A stretch of 64,000 nucleotides of DNA from Candidatus Poseidoniaceae archaeon (GTDB lineage: Archaea; Thermoplasmatota; Poseidoniia; Poseidoniales; Poseidoniaceae): assembly GCA_949373095.1 (NCBI GenBank), contig CASIBY010000003.1:171631-235630 (forward strand), in the 5' to 3' direction. The notes beneath the pieces were generated by a model. That model was not told the DNA's origin and ran no database searches. It was given only the letters and a program-made list of their open reading frames with translations. Made by a program: the position numbers and the translations under genes. Below are positions 8,098 through 17,195 of this stretch, in pieces (the first letter of the stretch is position 1; every line of letters starts with the position of its first letter).

Positions 8098-8922
8098 TCA
8101 ATCGTCGTTGGTGACAACATCACTTGGTTTGCCGGTAAGGATGCCTCGCAATTGTGCATTATCATGTTGAATCGCGTCCATGAGCGCGTATTTGACGCCC
8201 AATTCTTCAGCTAATACTCCAAGTGCCAGGCTGTCTTTTGGTAGGCACTTGCCTCCAAAGCCTCGCTTGAGCCCGAAAATAGGATCCAAGTGTGAAGGGC
8301 CGATAGGTTGAGCCTGTTCTGCAGTAATGATATCACGGATCCCATACCAATCTTCACCCATGGCTTCACAAATATCGTACAGTTGATTGGCGAAGGTCAC
8401 CTTGACTGCATAGAATGTATTCTTGGTATATTTCACCAATTCCGCTTGGGTTGGCGTGACATGGAACAACTGTTCTCTACGCAACACACCCGCTTCCTTG
8501 TGTTGTTCAAACACCCGCTTTACAACGTCTTCATGATGGGAGCCAACAACTAAAATATCTTGATTAGCAAAATCTTCCAAACGCTGACGTTCAACCAAGA
8601 ATTCCGGTGAATAAGCAATCTTCAGATGAGGATAACGCTCGTGATAGAGCTGCGTTGTTCCTGGAACAACTGTGCTCTTGATAACAGCAGTGAATCCTTC
8701 GGGGAGGGCGTCAAGGACTTCCTCAACAATCCGAGTATCGCAGGCTCCTGTTACGGGGTGTGGGGGCGTTGGTACAGCGATGTATGCGAAATCAACATGG
8801 CCAATAACGTCCTCAAGAGAAGTCCCTCGTGCAGGGTCGTGGATGAAGAGTTCATGGGCATCTGAAAAGCAATGCTCAATAGCGCCTCCGACCATGCCTG
8901 CTCCAATAATTCCAATTTTCAC
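8098..8922 (-). CDS. UDP-glucose/GDP-mannose dehydrogenase-like protein lacking the C-terminal domain
   Basis: The N-terminal NAD-binding motif [12 protein letters not shown] (residues 4-15) and the central-domain block [11 protein letters not shown] with catalytic Cys226 identify the UDP-sugar 6-dehydrogenase family. YSPEFLVE at 104-111 is also conserved. Full-length enzymes have about 400-440 residues. This one stops at 274, some 45 residues after the catalytic Cys, so the C-terminal nucleotide-sugar-binding domain is missing. The flanking genes continue the operon on both sides without remnants of that domain, so this looks like a naturally short form and not a recent break. Confidence 0.8.
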   Translation of the reverse strand: MKIGIIGAGMVGGAIEHCFSDAHELFIHDPARGTSLEDVIGHVDFAYIAVPTPPHPVTGACDTRIVEEVLDALPEGFTAVIKSTVVPGTTQLYHERYPHLKIAYSPEFLVERQRLEDFANQDILVVGSHHEDVVKRVFEQHKEAGVLRREQLFHVTPTQAELVKYTKNTFYAVKVTFANQLYDICEAMGEDWYGIRDIITAEQAQPIGPSHLDPIFGLKRGFGGKCLPKDSLALGVLAEELGVKYALMDAIQHDNAQLRGILTGKPSDVVTNDD

Positions 8923-8934
8923 AACATCTCCTCC

Positions 8935-9681
8935 TTATCGGTGTGGGGTCGGGTCCAGCTTGCCTTCTTTAGCCATCAATGAGGCTTTCAGCAATGTATC
9001 TGGAGTACCACAGTCCACCCATGTTTCTTCGCCAACAGAAATCAATTCAGCCTCTTTGTCATTAACATAGATGCGGTTCACATCAGAAATCGATGTGTTT
9101 GTACCGTGGATGGCTTCGGCTTGGTCCAAATACGACCAAAATCGTTCATCAAAGAGATAAATTCCACCAATGGCAAGATTTGAGGGAGGGTTTTCGGGCT
9201 TCTCAACGATATCAATCACATTCTCATCTTCATCAAGAACACAAACGCCAAATGCTTCTGGATGTTCTTCTTCTCTCGCCATCAAGATACAACCTGGTGG
9301 TGTTTCAGCATTGGAGAAGTTCGCAACGATTTCATTCAATTCCATGGTAGTGATGTTATCTGAGAAATAGATCAACAAACGAACTTGGTCGTTATATGGG
9401 CGAGCTAGTTTCAGTGCTTCAGCAACGCCGCGAGGTTCTTCTTCGATGACATAATGAATTCGTTCTCCTTCAAGTCCTTGGCCAACGTGGCGGGTGATTT
9501 GCCCAATAAATTGGTTTGAAACGATGGTGATGTCCTTAATTCCAGCACGACGAATCGTGCCGAGAGCGTAATCGATGACAGGACGTTCATACAATGGAAG
9601 CATCGTCTTTTGAACATAGTGAGTGAAGGGATAGAGGCGACTTCCGTGGCCTCCGGCGATAAGAATGGCCTTTACCTCCAT
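8935..9681 (-). CDS. RmlA-type sugar-phosphate nucleotidyltransferase
   Basis: This is predicted to activate a sugar-1-phosphate as the NDP-sugar. GGHGSRLYPFT (residues 10-20) with Lys25 is the signature loop. YFSDN, near residue 108, carries the metal-binding Asp, VEKPENPP follows, and WVDCGTPD near the end is the product-site motif. The length is 248. It is the first gene of a three-gene operon with the short dehydrogenase and GtrA, which suggests formation of an oxidised or transferred sugar for surface glycans. The base and sugar cannot be assigned. Confidence 0.85.
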   Translation of the reverse strand: MEVKAILIAGGHGSRLYPFTHYVQKTMLPLYERPVIDYALGTIRRAGIKDITIVSNQFIGQITRHVGQGLEGERIHYVIEEEPRGVAEALKLARPYNDQVRLLIYFSDNITTMELNEIVANFSNAETPPGCILMAREEEHPEAFGVCVLDEDENVIDIVEKPENPPSNLAIGGIYLFDERFWSYLDQAEAIHGTNTSISDVNRIYVNDKEAELISVGEETWVDCGTPDTLLKASLMAKEGKLDPTPHR

Positions 9682-9726
9682 GAAGATACCACGAGGCGAC
9701 CCTGTATTGAAACTGCCCCACCTTGG

Positions 9727-10413
9727 TTATTGAGGATCGTCTGATTTCATCACTTCAGAAACGGCCCCGTCTTGGGCGTTTTTCTCGAACCATTCCGTTG
9801 CCACCAAGTCTCCTAAGCGCTCAACACCTGCTTCAATGAGGTCCGCATCCTCTGCTTCAGATATTTTCCATCGTTCTTCTGCTTGTTTTGCATACACAAG
9901 GTCAGCATCTCGCAAAAGATGTTCACTGTGTCGCAGAGGTCCTTCCAACCCTTCGTATTCTTTTTCATGAAGGGCGGGGTCCACACGCTCCCGTTTTTTG
10001 TTGAATTCATCCATGTTTTCGGACAGTGCAGGCCCCTTTTCATCACCACCACGACCTCTTATCTCCTCGGAGTTTGTGCGGTCCATGCCCGAAAATTTGG
10101 CAGCGATGAAGGCTTGATGGAGTCGTTCCATGGACTCGTCATCAACATCCAATTCAGAAAGCACATCCCAATCAAATTCGATTGCGTCAATAAATTTTAG
10201 GAGGCGTTCTTCGCTCTTAGAACGATGATTGCGCCGTAATCCTTCACTGGTTAATGTGATTGCCGCTGAGACGACACCGAAGTATTGCAGAGGTGGAGGT
10301 AAGAACAGTAAAACAGAAAATGTTCCAAGAAGAAAATTGCTCCCTTTCCACCGAAATAAAGAGGCGCTTTCATTGGCGAAGTAATCCGAAAACGGGTCAA
10401 GTTCGCTAGCCAA
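9727..10413 (-). CDS. membrane-anchored acidic coiled-coil protein, unknown
   Basis: This 228-residue protein has one or two hydrophobic segments at about residues 24-55, then a long, highly charged and mostly helical region. I see no recognised domain. The only plausible start is a TTG at 10413, nine bases after the stop of the upstream gene, so translation is probably coupled. It is one of four neighbouring unknown genes on this strand (9727-12099). Three of the four pair short membrane hairpins with soluble helical tails. Confidence 0.55.
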   Translation of the reverse strand: MASELDPFSDYFANESASLFRWKGSNFLLGTFSVLLFLPPPLQYFGVVSAAITLTSEGLRRNHRSKSEERLLKFIDAIEFDWDVLSELDVDDESMERLHQAFIAAKFSGMDRTNSEEIRGRGGDEKGPALSENMDEFNKKRERVDPALHEKEYEGLEGPLRHSEHLLRDADLVYAKQAEERWKISEAEDADLIEAGVERLGDLVATEWFEKNAQDGAVSEVMKSDDPQ

Positions 10414-10422
10414 ATTAAACCC

Positions 10423-10740
10423 TCACAAATCCAAGAGATTCTTCAGTCGCTCCATACACGCATCGTCAAATTCGGTATCTTCTTTCCATCCTAGCGCCTT
10501 AAGCCCCTGAAGTTGGCTTGAACGGATACTCGTGCTCATTCGTTCCACGGAGAACTGCATCAAGAGTCCAAAAATAAGGAAGGCTGCAAGTCCAAATTCC
10601 CATCTGGTGAGGGCCATAATCCCCAAGGCAAGAGCAATTCCAGTGATGCCAGCAACAATTGCTCGGTTTTTCATCCGAGATCGTGAGGCTGTAGCGTCAA
10701 GAATTCGACGAGCTCCTTCCTTCTTCGTCATGGCCGCCAT
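10423..10740 (-). CDS. small two-helix membrane protein, unknown
   Basis: The 105-residue product has a basic N-terminus, a membrane hairpin at about residues 25-65 and a C-terminal helix with the acidic motif TEFDDACMERLKNLL. That tail resembles the DDESMERLHQAF segment of the next protein in the operon (9727-10413), including the ME(R)L core, and suggests that the two share a short helical motif. ATGs at 10740 and 10731 are both possible starts. The function is unknown. Confidence 0.5.
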   Translation of the reverse strand: MAAMTKKEGARRILDATASRSRMKNRAIVAGITGIALALGIMALTRWEFGLAAFLIFGLLMQFSVERMSTSIRSSQLQGLKALGWKEDTEFDDACMERLKNLLDL

Positions 10741-10759
10741 GCCTAAGCCAAACCGCTGT

Positions 10760-11386
10760 TCAAGGTGAAGATACCGCTTCTCGCTTGAGCCATTCGTTGA
10801 TTTCCTTGAGTGCCTCTGTCCCCCTGTGCTGGGCTCTTACTTCTGAGGGGGGAGCGTTCATGTCTTGGACGAGCACACTATCTTGCATGGTGACATTCCC
10901 CCTAGGCTGCAGAGCAATTTGGTGGAGAAGATCTCCCATTGTTTGCTGCATGTTGGCGGTTTGTTCAGCCTGGAATGATAGCAGCCGTTCCATGCTTTCG
11001 AGAACAATGTTACTTCGTTCTTGACGGTTATCAAGGGCGCGTGAAGCAGCATCCATGGCCTCTTCTTGACGTTTGAGAAGTTCTCTAGCTGCTGGGCTTC
11101 CGACCGCATCTCGTCGACGGAGTTCTTCATTGGCGGTGTTGAGTTCTATGTGACGGCGCGTGAGGGCCGCTTCCAACCCGTCGATGTGGATGTTCGCTTC
11201 TCTAACAAGCCCTACCATTTCCCGATGGTTGCGGCGCATGGTTCGCATCTCACTATGATGGTGTGCAGCCTCTGAAAAAAAAGCCATCATAATGGAGAGG
11301 GCTAAAGCGAGTTGTGGGTGGAATAAAAATGCGGTAGCGGTGAACCATGTCAGTGTTGCAACCGAGAGCGAGCGTAGTATTCCCAT
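10760..11386 (-). CDS. membrane-anchored coiled-coil protein, unknown
   Basis: From the ATG at 11386 the product has 208 residues: a hydrophobic hairpin at about 5-40, then a long heptad-like helical region (about 45-150) with many Arg, Glu and Gln, and a C-terminal helix KEINEWLKREA. No enzymatic motif is visible. The frame is open to 11470, and an ATG at 11410 is an alternative start. It could be a scaffold or membrane-associated filament protein, but nothing in the sequence decides this. Confidence 0.5.
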   Translation of the reverse strand: MGILRSLSVATLTWFTATAFLFHPQLALALSIMMAFFSEAAHHHSEMRTMRRNHREMVGLVREANIHIDGLEAALTRRHIELNTANEELRRRDAVGSPAARELLKRQEEAMDAASRALDNRQERSNIVLESMERLLSFQAEQTANMQQTMGDLLHQIALQPRGNVTMQDSVLVQDMNAPPSEVRAQHRGTEALKEINEWLKREAVSSP

Positions 11387-11445
11387 ACAATATACTCTGT
11401 GCCCGGACATAAAGAGGATGTCTTGGGACTTATGCGGGACCCCAC

Positions 11446-12099
11446 TTATTGAGGGAATAAAATGAAGCAATTATCATCGATTTCAATCAACCCACCAATG
11501 GATAGGAGGTGGTCAAGAGCTTCATCAGTCTCGTCATCATCAATGTTGTATGAACGAGTTCCTTTGAAAATCGCTTCAAGGGTAGCAACCGGTTCACCAC
11601 TTGCCAGTTCAGCCTCTACGGTGATCAGTACGGTCTGACATGCAATTGCAAGTAGTGGGTCGTCGGTATTGTCATTCGGCATGAGGTCAATGAATACACT
11701 CGAAGGATGCGGTTCTTGTCCAAGATTTACTGGCTCAGCAGCCCGATTTGGTTCAACGGCTCGTTGTCCTAAACCTCTCAACGGATGTTCTTCGTTGATG
11801 TCAAAGCAGTCAAACAAATTTCTTTGGTATGGGTCATCCGCCCTATCCTCCCGAGTAACGCCTTCAATCCTACGGCCAAGGTCGTCTAATCGCTGAAGTC
11901 GTTGTTCAATGGCTAATTTCTCGTGCAGTAAATCCACAGTCAAGAGATCCATAGCATTGGCGGCTTGCTTCACAAGCCAATCATGGACGTTCCAATCTGG
12001 GTTGACGCCGAGCATCACATCTGCTAATTGGCGAACCTCAAGGGGCATGTCCTCAAGAGAGATACGGCTTTCTTGTTCCTTTTGTCCCTCATCCGCCAT
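11446..12099 (-). CDS. uncharacterised acidic protein, possible C-terminal winged-helix
   Basis: This is a soluble, acidic 217-residue protein. Residues 1-80 are helical. The middle (about 90-130) is rich in Pro, Asn and Asp. The last 60 residues (DETDEALDHLLSIGGLIEIDD and onward) look like a small helix-helix-strand unit such as a winged helix, which is only a resemblance. It is the promoter-proximal gene of the 9727-12099 group. No family is recognised. Confidence 0.5.
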   Translation of the reverse strand: MADEGQKEQESRISLEDMPLEVRQLADVMLGVNPDWNVHDWLVKQAANAMDLLTVDLLHEKLAIEQRLQRLDDLGRRIEGVTREDRADDPYQRNLFDCFDINEEHPLRGLGQRAVEPNRAAEPVNLGQEPHPSSVFIDLMPNDNTDDPLLAIACQTVLITVEAELASGEPVATLEAIFKGTRSYNIDDDETDEALDHLLSIGGLIEIDDNCFILFPQ

Positions 12100-12297
12100 G
12101 ACAGTCCTTCTGACATGACAGCCTATGAAGCATGCCCCTCATGATGAACCGCAATTTCCTATGGAGACCGTTTACAGTATCGGCAATCCCTGAATATTAG
12201 CGCGCCACAGGAAAGGAAGGTAAGCGTTTGGCCGCGCGCCCTATTGCCTTTTTTTCACGAGGGTATCGTTCATGTATGGGCGCCCTGTCCCGACATC

Positions 12298-13482
12298 ATG
12301 GGTGACCACCGCATTACAGTACTGCCGGGCGATGGAACTGGGCGCGAAGTTGCCTTGGAAGCCCAACGGATTCTTGATACAATTCAAGCAAATACGAATC
12401 ACGGCTTTGACCAAACGGTCATTCCGTGTGGCGGCCAGCACTACCTTACAACCGGAGAAGAATGGGCCCCCGGGTCATTTGAATTCTGCCGCGATGAAAC
12501 GGATGCAATCTTCCTTGGAGCCATTGGTCAACCAGGCGCTCTTTTACCAAACGGAGACCTCGCTGGCGGTTCAGTCATTCTCGGTCTTCGAAGCGGCTTG
12601 GATTTGTATGCTAATGTTCGACCTATCAAACTCTACGAAGGAGTACCTCACAAGATTCACGGCGGCTTCCGTCAAATTTGGGAGCCCGGCATGGTCGACA
12701 TGACCATTCTCCGCGAAAATACAGAAGGCCTCTACCATGCTCTTCTTCGCCGAAGTGCAGACCGCGCTCAAGGGCGCCCAGAATATGAGCCAGAACCCAT
12801 GACATTCCCTGGTTTAGAGGGTGAAGTAGCCTACGATCCACGTCCGATTTCACGAGCCGGCTCTCAACGATTGATTGAGATGGGCTTCGAGGTTGCGGCA
12901 ACTCGAAACGGTGCTCCAATCGATGGACAACGCCGCGTCTCATGCATTGACAAATCGAACGTTACCCGTGGATGCCAGTTGTTCCGGAGAACATTTGAAT
13001 CCATTGCAGAGAAGCACCCAGGCACAGAAGCCGACTACGGGTACATTGACGCATTCATGCAGTGGCTAACACGCTCACCTGAGCACTACGATGTCGTCGT
13101 AACATCCAACATGTTCGGAGATATTTCGACGGACTTAGGCGCCGTTCTGCAAGGAGGAATGGGCATGGCAGCATCCGGTAACATCGGTGACAAACATGCT
13201 TTCTTTGAACCCGTTCACGGTTCAGCTCCCAAGCACGCAGGCCTCAACAAGGTCAACCCCATTGCTTCCATCAATTCCATTCAGATGATGATGGACTACC
13301 TTGGTCGTAAAAACGGCGAAGATGAATTGATTGAAATCGCCCGTCTGATTGATGATAGCGTTGCAGACCACCTCCGAGAAGGAAAACTTGTCACATACGA
13401 CATCGGTGGAAGCGCTTCTTGTTCCGATGTCGGTACAGCTATCGCAGACCGTTTGACTCACAAGTTGAGCGAGCGTTTCTGA
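12298..13482 (+). CDS. beta-decarboxylating dehydrogenase (isopropylmalate/isocitrate dehydrogenase family)
   Basis: This oxidatively decarboxylates a 2-hydroxyacid such as 3-isopropylmalate, isocitrate or tartrate, with NAD(P) and a divalent metal. VLPGDGTGREV (residues 8-18), substrate arginines in LGLRSGLDLYANVRP (Arg98, Arg108), the NTEGLYHA motif around Tyr146, catalytic Lys219 (IDKSN), and metal ligands Asp251, Asp275 and Asp279 are all present. EPVHGSAPKHAG (304-315) is the cofactor loop. The length (394) is above typical LeuB (about 360). Without leuC/leuD or a citrate synthase nearby the substrate cannot be fixed. I use the ATG at 12298, directly before the first motif. Confidence 0.85.
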   Translation: MGDHRITVLPGDGTGREVALEAQRILDTIQANTNHGFDQTVIPCGGQHYLTTGEEWAPGSFEFCRDETDAIFLGAIGQPGALLPNGDLAGGSVILGLRSGLDLYANVRPIKLYEGVPHKIHGGFRQIWEPGMVDMTILRENTEGLYHALLRRSADRAQGRPEYEPEPMTFPGLEGEVAYDPRPISRAGSQRLIEMGFEVAATRNGAPIDGQRRVSCIDKSNVTRGCQLFRRTFESIAEKHPGTEADYGYIDAFMQWLTRSPEHYDVVVTSNMFGDISTDLGAVLQGGMGMAASGNIGDKHAFFEPVHGSAPKHAGLNKVNPIASINSIQMMMDYLGRKNGEDELIEIARLIDDSVADHLREGKLVTYDIGGSASCSDVGTAIADRLTHKLSERF

Positions 13483-13497
13483 CCTCAGAAACAACAT

Positions 13498-14247
13498 TCA
13501 CTCTTCTTTGAGTGTATTGAGCATCCATTCCAATGCACGGTCCAGCGTCGCATCGTTATCATAATGAGCATCCATGACAATTGAGGCCTTTTCATCCATC
13601 ATAGCGACCATGTTCTTCAACGCCCTTGACAATTCATCAACGATGGTAATGGTTCCCTCACGAGCCGACCGAGACCTAGGGTTCAAGTCGATCACAATGA
13701 CTGTTTTTCCCATTTCCATCAATGCTCTACAGCGGTCCCCGTCCTCGAGGGGAACAAGAATCACATCGCTGTCTAAGATACCTTCTTTGTGGCAGGCTGC
13801 CCGTGGACCTTTGAGTCCAGGTATGAGCGCATTCGGTGCATGTCCGAGGACTTCAACGTCCAATCCGAGGGCGGTTTTTCTCTCTGATATATGTCCAAGA
13901 ATCGCTTTCATACGTTCTGGAGTCCTGTAAAAAATATTGACTTCTAAAGGGCATCCAAGTGCGGAAGCCAGGATTAACATCTCATCACTAGCGAGCGCTG
14001 CAACGTTTCCGTTGACACTGAGAACAGTTCGCTGCCCCTGTATCATTGAAGCAAGAGCATGTCGCGTAGCATCAAGGGCGCTAGGAATGGTAACCTCGCC
14101 AAGCAGGTAGTCAAACGCTTCTCCACGACCGTGTGCAATCATTGCACTGCCGGCCAACATCCCTTTCTTTTCGGCTTCTTCTAAGCGATGTCTCATCAGT
14201 AATGAGGCATAACGTGGATGACTGGGGTCTGCCGCAATTTCATCCAT
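13498..14247 (-). CDS. 4-phosphopantoate-beta-alanine ligase (archaeal phosphopantothenate synthetase)
   Basis: In archaea this enzyme joins 4-phosphopantoate and beta-alanine with ATP to make 4'-phosphopantothenate, replacing bacterial PanC in CoA synthesis. The family pattern is clear: HPRYASLLMRHRL near the N-terminus, AHGRGEAFDYLLGE (about residues 38-51), VLSVNGNVAAL (about 75-85) and VNIFYRT (about 103-109). The length of 249 is standard. It is a strong archaeal marker. It lies nine bases downstream of nadC on the same strand, so CoA and NAD biosynthesis share a transcript here. Confidence 0.92.
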   Translation of the reverse strand: MDEIAADPSHPRYASLLMRHRLEEAEKKGMLAGSAMIAHGRGEAFDYLLGEVTIPSALDATRHALASMIQGQRTVLSVNGNVAALASDEMLILASALGCPLEVNIFYRTPERMKAILGHISERKTALGLDVEVLGHAPNALIPGLKGPRAACHKEGILDSDVILVPLEDGDRCRALMEMGKTVIVIDLNPRSRSAREGTITIVDELSRALKNMVAMMDEKASIVMDAHYDNDATLDRALEWMLNTLKEE

Positions 14248-14256
14248 GTCATCACC

Positions 14257-15198
14257 TTACAAGCCTTGAGCAAGCATACTGAGATCCATCGGGGTGACGC
14301 CCCGATTTATTGCGCTGGTTGAGACGACATCAAGCCCACATTCGCGCCACTCATCGAGCCCCTCGAAGGTAATTCCACCGCTTGCTTCCAAGACAACATG
14401 TTGACGGATTTCTTGGTCAATCATTTGTTCAGAAACAGATTTGCAAGCCTCTGGAGTAAAGTTGTCAAGCATGATGACGAGGCGGTCAATCCCTTCGGCT
14501 CTTCTTCCCGACCAGACCATAGCAGCCATCATCGCTTCTTTTTCGGTGCGAACCTCAACCTCTAGAAAAGCCCCAACTTCAGCCATATCTACTGTTTGCA
14601 AAAAGGCGACGAGGCGATGTTCATGCGAATCTAATTCTTGGTGCATGCTGGCAAGATCGTTTTCCTTGATCATGAGTGCGTCCGTTTTAGAGAGCCGATG
14701 TGATAGGCCACCGCCCATGTGCACGGCCCATTTGTCTAAGAGACCCCAAACCGTCTTGCGCGTGCAAGCGATCTGTTTGGGTGCGATGGCGGACCAACGC
14801 TTCGCATTGGTCGCAATTCCTGAAAGCTGACCCAACATGTTGAGAATTGGCCGTTCAATGATGAGAAGACTGTCTCGGTCTCCGGACAAACTGGCGATTT
14901 CATCACCTTCTGATACCCGTTTACCATCGCCTGCAAACCATGAGATGCGAACTGATGGCGCCCATATTTGGAGTATGTAATCAACAGCAGCACAACCGAC
15001 AATCAAACCATCTTGACGTGCAACGATTGTAGCATCAACCTGTTCTGACCGACTTGAAAGAGGCATATCGATGCCGTCGTCACCGACGATAGCACTGACC
15101 CAGCGGTCAATGCTTGCTAGCAGTTTACGACTTGCTCCGCCTTCTACTGTCCACAGTTTGTGTCCGCGGTCATGAGGCACAGGTTGCTCATCGGCCAT
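14257..15198 (-). CDS. nadC: nicotinate-nucleotide pyrophosphorylase (quinolinate phosphoribosyltransferase)
   Basis: NadC converts quinolinate and PRPP to nicotinate mononucleotide in de novo NAD synthesis. CTRKTVWGLLDKWAVHMGGG (about residues 145-164 from this start) matches the TRKT..R..KYAV..GGG block that binds PRPP and quinolinate, with Leu-Leu-Asp in place of the usual residues. MIKEND and LEASGGI are the later conserved motifs. The frame is open to an ATG at 15255, but that start would leave only 21 bases to the divergent neighbour and would cover a TATA-like stretch near 15245, so I prefer 15198 (313 residues). Confidence 0.88.
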   Translation of the reverse strand: MADEQPVPHDRGHKLWTVEGGASRKLLASIDRWVSAIVGDDGIDMPLSSRSEQVDATIVARQDGLIVGCAAVDYILQIWAPSVRISWFAGDGKRVSEGDEIASLSGDRDSLLIIERPILNMLGQLSGIATNAKRWSAIAPKQIACTRKTVWGLLDKWAVHMGGGLSHRLSKTDALMIKENDLASMHQELDSHEHRLVAFLQTVDMAEVGAFLEVEVRTEKEAMMAAMVWSGRRAEGIDRLVIMLDNFTPEACKSVSEQMIDQEIRQHVVLEASGGITFEGLDEWRECGLDVVSTSAINRGVTPMDLSMLAQGL

Positions 15199-15276
15199 GA
15201 ATGACGGAATGCGAACCTTCACTTCAAGCCAACCCTTGAGCGCATATCTTTTCACCTGCGACCTTGAGCCGATGGT

Positions 15277-16377
15277 ATGGCTCGAGTGACAGTGATTGGT
15301 GCGGGCCTTTCAGGACTCACGGCAGCCCTTTACGCCACAACGGCGGGTCATCATGTTGTGATTCTTGACCGTGGAGAACACCTTGGTGGGCGCGGCACCT
15401 CAGAATCTTTTGATGGAATTCCATTTGGATTTGGCCCCCACTTACTTCAGTCAAACGGCCCACTGGCCAAGGTTACAAAGAAAGTCAGTCGCTTGAAAAT
15501 GGTGCTTGGCACACTACGTTTGGACCGTCTACACGTCACTGGTGTCGGGCCACTTCGACCTCGGGGGAATGTCAAGCAAGCATCCCTTCTAAGGAGGGTG
15601 CTGAAGGCAAACGACCGGACACATCCTGCAGTCAGTGGAGCGCACCTCCTAGCCGATATGGGCGCTTTAGATGCCCATGCCTCCCGAGTTCAAGCGTTAC
15701 AAAAAGGAAAGTTATGCGTGGTTGGCGAGGGATGGTCCGGCGTTGTCGGACGAATGGCATCTGCACTGGATGAAGTTGGCGTGCTTATCGAAGCAGGTTG
15801 TGATGTAGTTTCAATTCAGAATGGAACGGTCTATCTTGCAGACAAGCGTGAATTAGAAACCGATGTGATCATTGTAGCATGCGGTTGGAAGCGAGCAAAA
15901 AAGTTACTCTCTCCGCACTGGCTTGGTAAAGAACCAGCCCTCCAACCAATCCTTGCAAGTACCGTTGATGCCGCTCTTTCTTCCCGGCCTTTGACACAGC
16001 GGCACGGAATCATTGACGAAGAAGGCGGTGTTGTTATTTTGGATTATGCCAACATCCAACCACGAATGAAGTTGGATGGAGCCTTCCTTTCTTCCGTGGC
16101 TTTTGAACGAGAAGGAGAGTCACACGAATCCCGTCTTCAGCGCCTAAATGAAGCACTCGACCATCATGCCCCAGGATGGCGAAACCATCTCATTCACGAG
16201 CGCCAACAACGGACAATTACCATCCAAACCTCCGGAGAAAAACCTGCATTTGACGCTCTATGTGGTGAAGGAATACTACTCGCAGGCGAATGGGTGGCTA
16301 GTATCCACGCTTTAGCAGACGCCGCAGCCCATACAGGTAAGGAGGCAGGTCAGCACGTATCATCCGCTCTTGATTGA
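15277..16377 (+). CDS. FAD-dependent oxidoreductase, phytoene desaturase/amine oxidase-like
   Basis: The N-terminal dinucleotide-binding motif is VIGAGLSGLTAAL (residues 6-18), followed by ILDRGEHLGGRGTS, the second glycine motif typical of phytoene-desaturase and amine-oxidase type flavoproteins. GEGILLAGEWVAS near the C-terminus is the FAD-contacting block. At 366 residues it is shorter than carotenoid desaturases (about 500), so the substrate-binding insert is reduced. The substrate is unknown. It is divergent from nadC and followed 33 bases later by the ExoIII gene. Confidence 0.75.
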   Translation: MARVTVIGAGLSGLTAALYATTAGHHVVILDRGEHLGGRGTSESFDGIPFGFGPHLLQSNGPLAKVTKKVSRLKMVLGTLRLDRLHVTGVGPLRPRGNVKQASLLRRVLKANDRTHPAVSGAHLLADMGALDAHASRVQALQKGKLCVVGEGWSGVVGRMASALDEVGVLIEAGCDVVSIQNGTVYLADKRELETDVIIVACGWKRAKKLLSPHWLGKEPALQPILASTVDAALSSRPLTQRHGIIDEEGGVVILDYANIQPRMKLDGAFLSSVAFEREGESHESRLQRLNEALDHHAPGWRNHLIHERQQRTITIQTSGEKPAFDALCGEGILLAGEWVASIHALADAAAHTGKEAGQHVSSALD

Positions 16378-16410
16378 ATCCTTATTCACTCCCGGCCCTA
16401 CGATTGAATC

Positions 16411-17190
16411 ATGCGCTTTGTTTCTTGGAACGTGAACGGATTACGTGCTGCCATCCGTAAAGGAATTGATTCCTATTTCGAAGAACTTGATGCAGACGTT
16501 ACGATGCTACAAGAAACAAGGACGTTAGAGGAACAACTCCCAAAGAACTGGAGCTGGCCAGAAGGCTGGCAAGTAACACTTCATCCAGCAGAAAAGAAGG
16601 GATATTCAGGAGTTGCAACGGCCACGAAACAACCTCATGCCGTTCTCCAAACCGGGCATGGTGGAAGTCAAGACCCACTCGATACAGAGGGGCGCGTGTT
16701 GGTCTGCGAAGTCAACGGGATCATTTGCATTAACACCTATCTTCCTAGCGGCTCGAACAAGGAAGAGCGCCAACGCTTCAAAGAAGAATGGATGGCGGAA
16801 TGGCGAACATTTCTCCGGCCATATCTTGAGGACAAACGTCCCGTTATTGTCTGTGGCGACCTCAATATAGCCCATACAGAAGACGATATTTGGAACCCGA
16901 AGGGCAATGCGAAATCTTCGGGATTCCTCCCCCATGAGCGAGCATGGTTTACGGATTTACTCAACGATGGATGGACCGATGCATTTCGTCACATCGCCGG
17001 CGAAGGCAACAAACTCTACTCCTGGTGGTCAAACCGTGGTCAAGCACGAGTCAAAGACCGTGGATGGCGAATTGATTACTTTCTTCTCAACGAGTCGGCA
17101 ACTCGAGCCTTGAAAGACTGTTTTATCGTTCGCCAGGGTGGAATTGACGTCTCAGACCATGCACCCGTTGTTTTGGACCTGGAGTTTTGA
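16411..17190 (+). CDS. xthA: exodeoxyribonuclease III / AP endonuclease
   Basis: This is a base-excision repair enzyme that cuts 5' of abasic sites and trims 3' ends. It has the complete exonuclease-endonuclease-phosphatase fold motifs: WNVNGLRA (Asn7), LQETR (catalytic Glu35), GDLNIAH (Asp and Asn), WRIDYFL and the terminal SDHAPV with catalytic Asp-His. The length of 259 is normal for ExoIII. It ends six bases before the stop of the convergent DCC-family gene. Confidence 0.95.
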   Translation: MRFVSWNVNGLRAAIRKGIDSYFEELDADVTMLQETRTLEEQLPKNWSWPEGWQVTLHPAEKKGYSGVATATKQPHAVLQTGHGGSQDPLDTEGRVLVCEVNGIICINTYLPSGSNKEERQRFKEEWMAEWRTFLRPYLEDKRPVIVCGDLNIAHTEDDIWNPKGNAKSSGFLPHERAWFTDLLNDGWTDAFRHIAGEGNKLYSWWSNRGQARVKDRGWRIDYFLLNESATRALKDCFIVRQGGIDVSDHAPVVLDLEF

Positions 17191-17195
17191 ACAAC

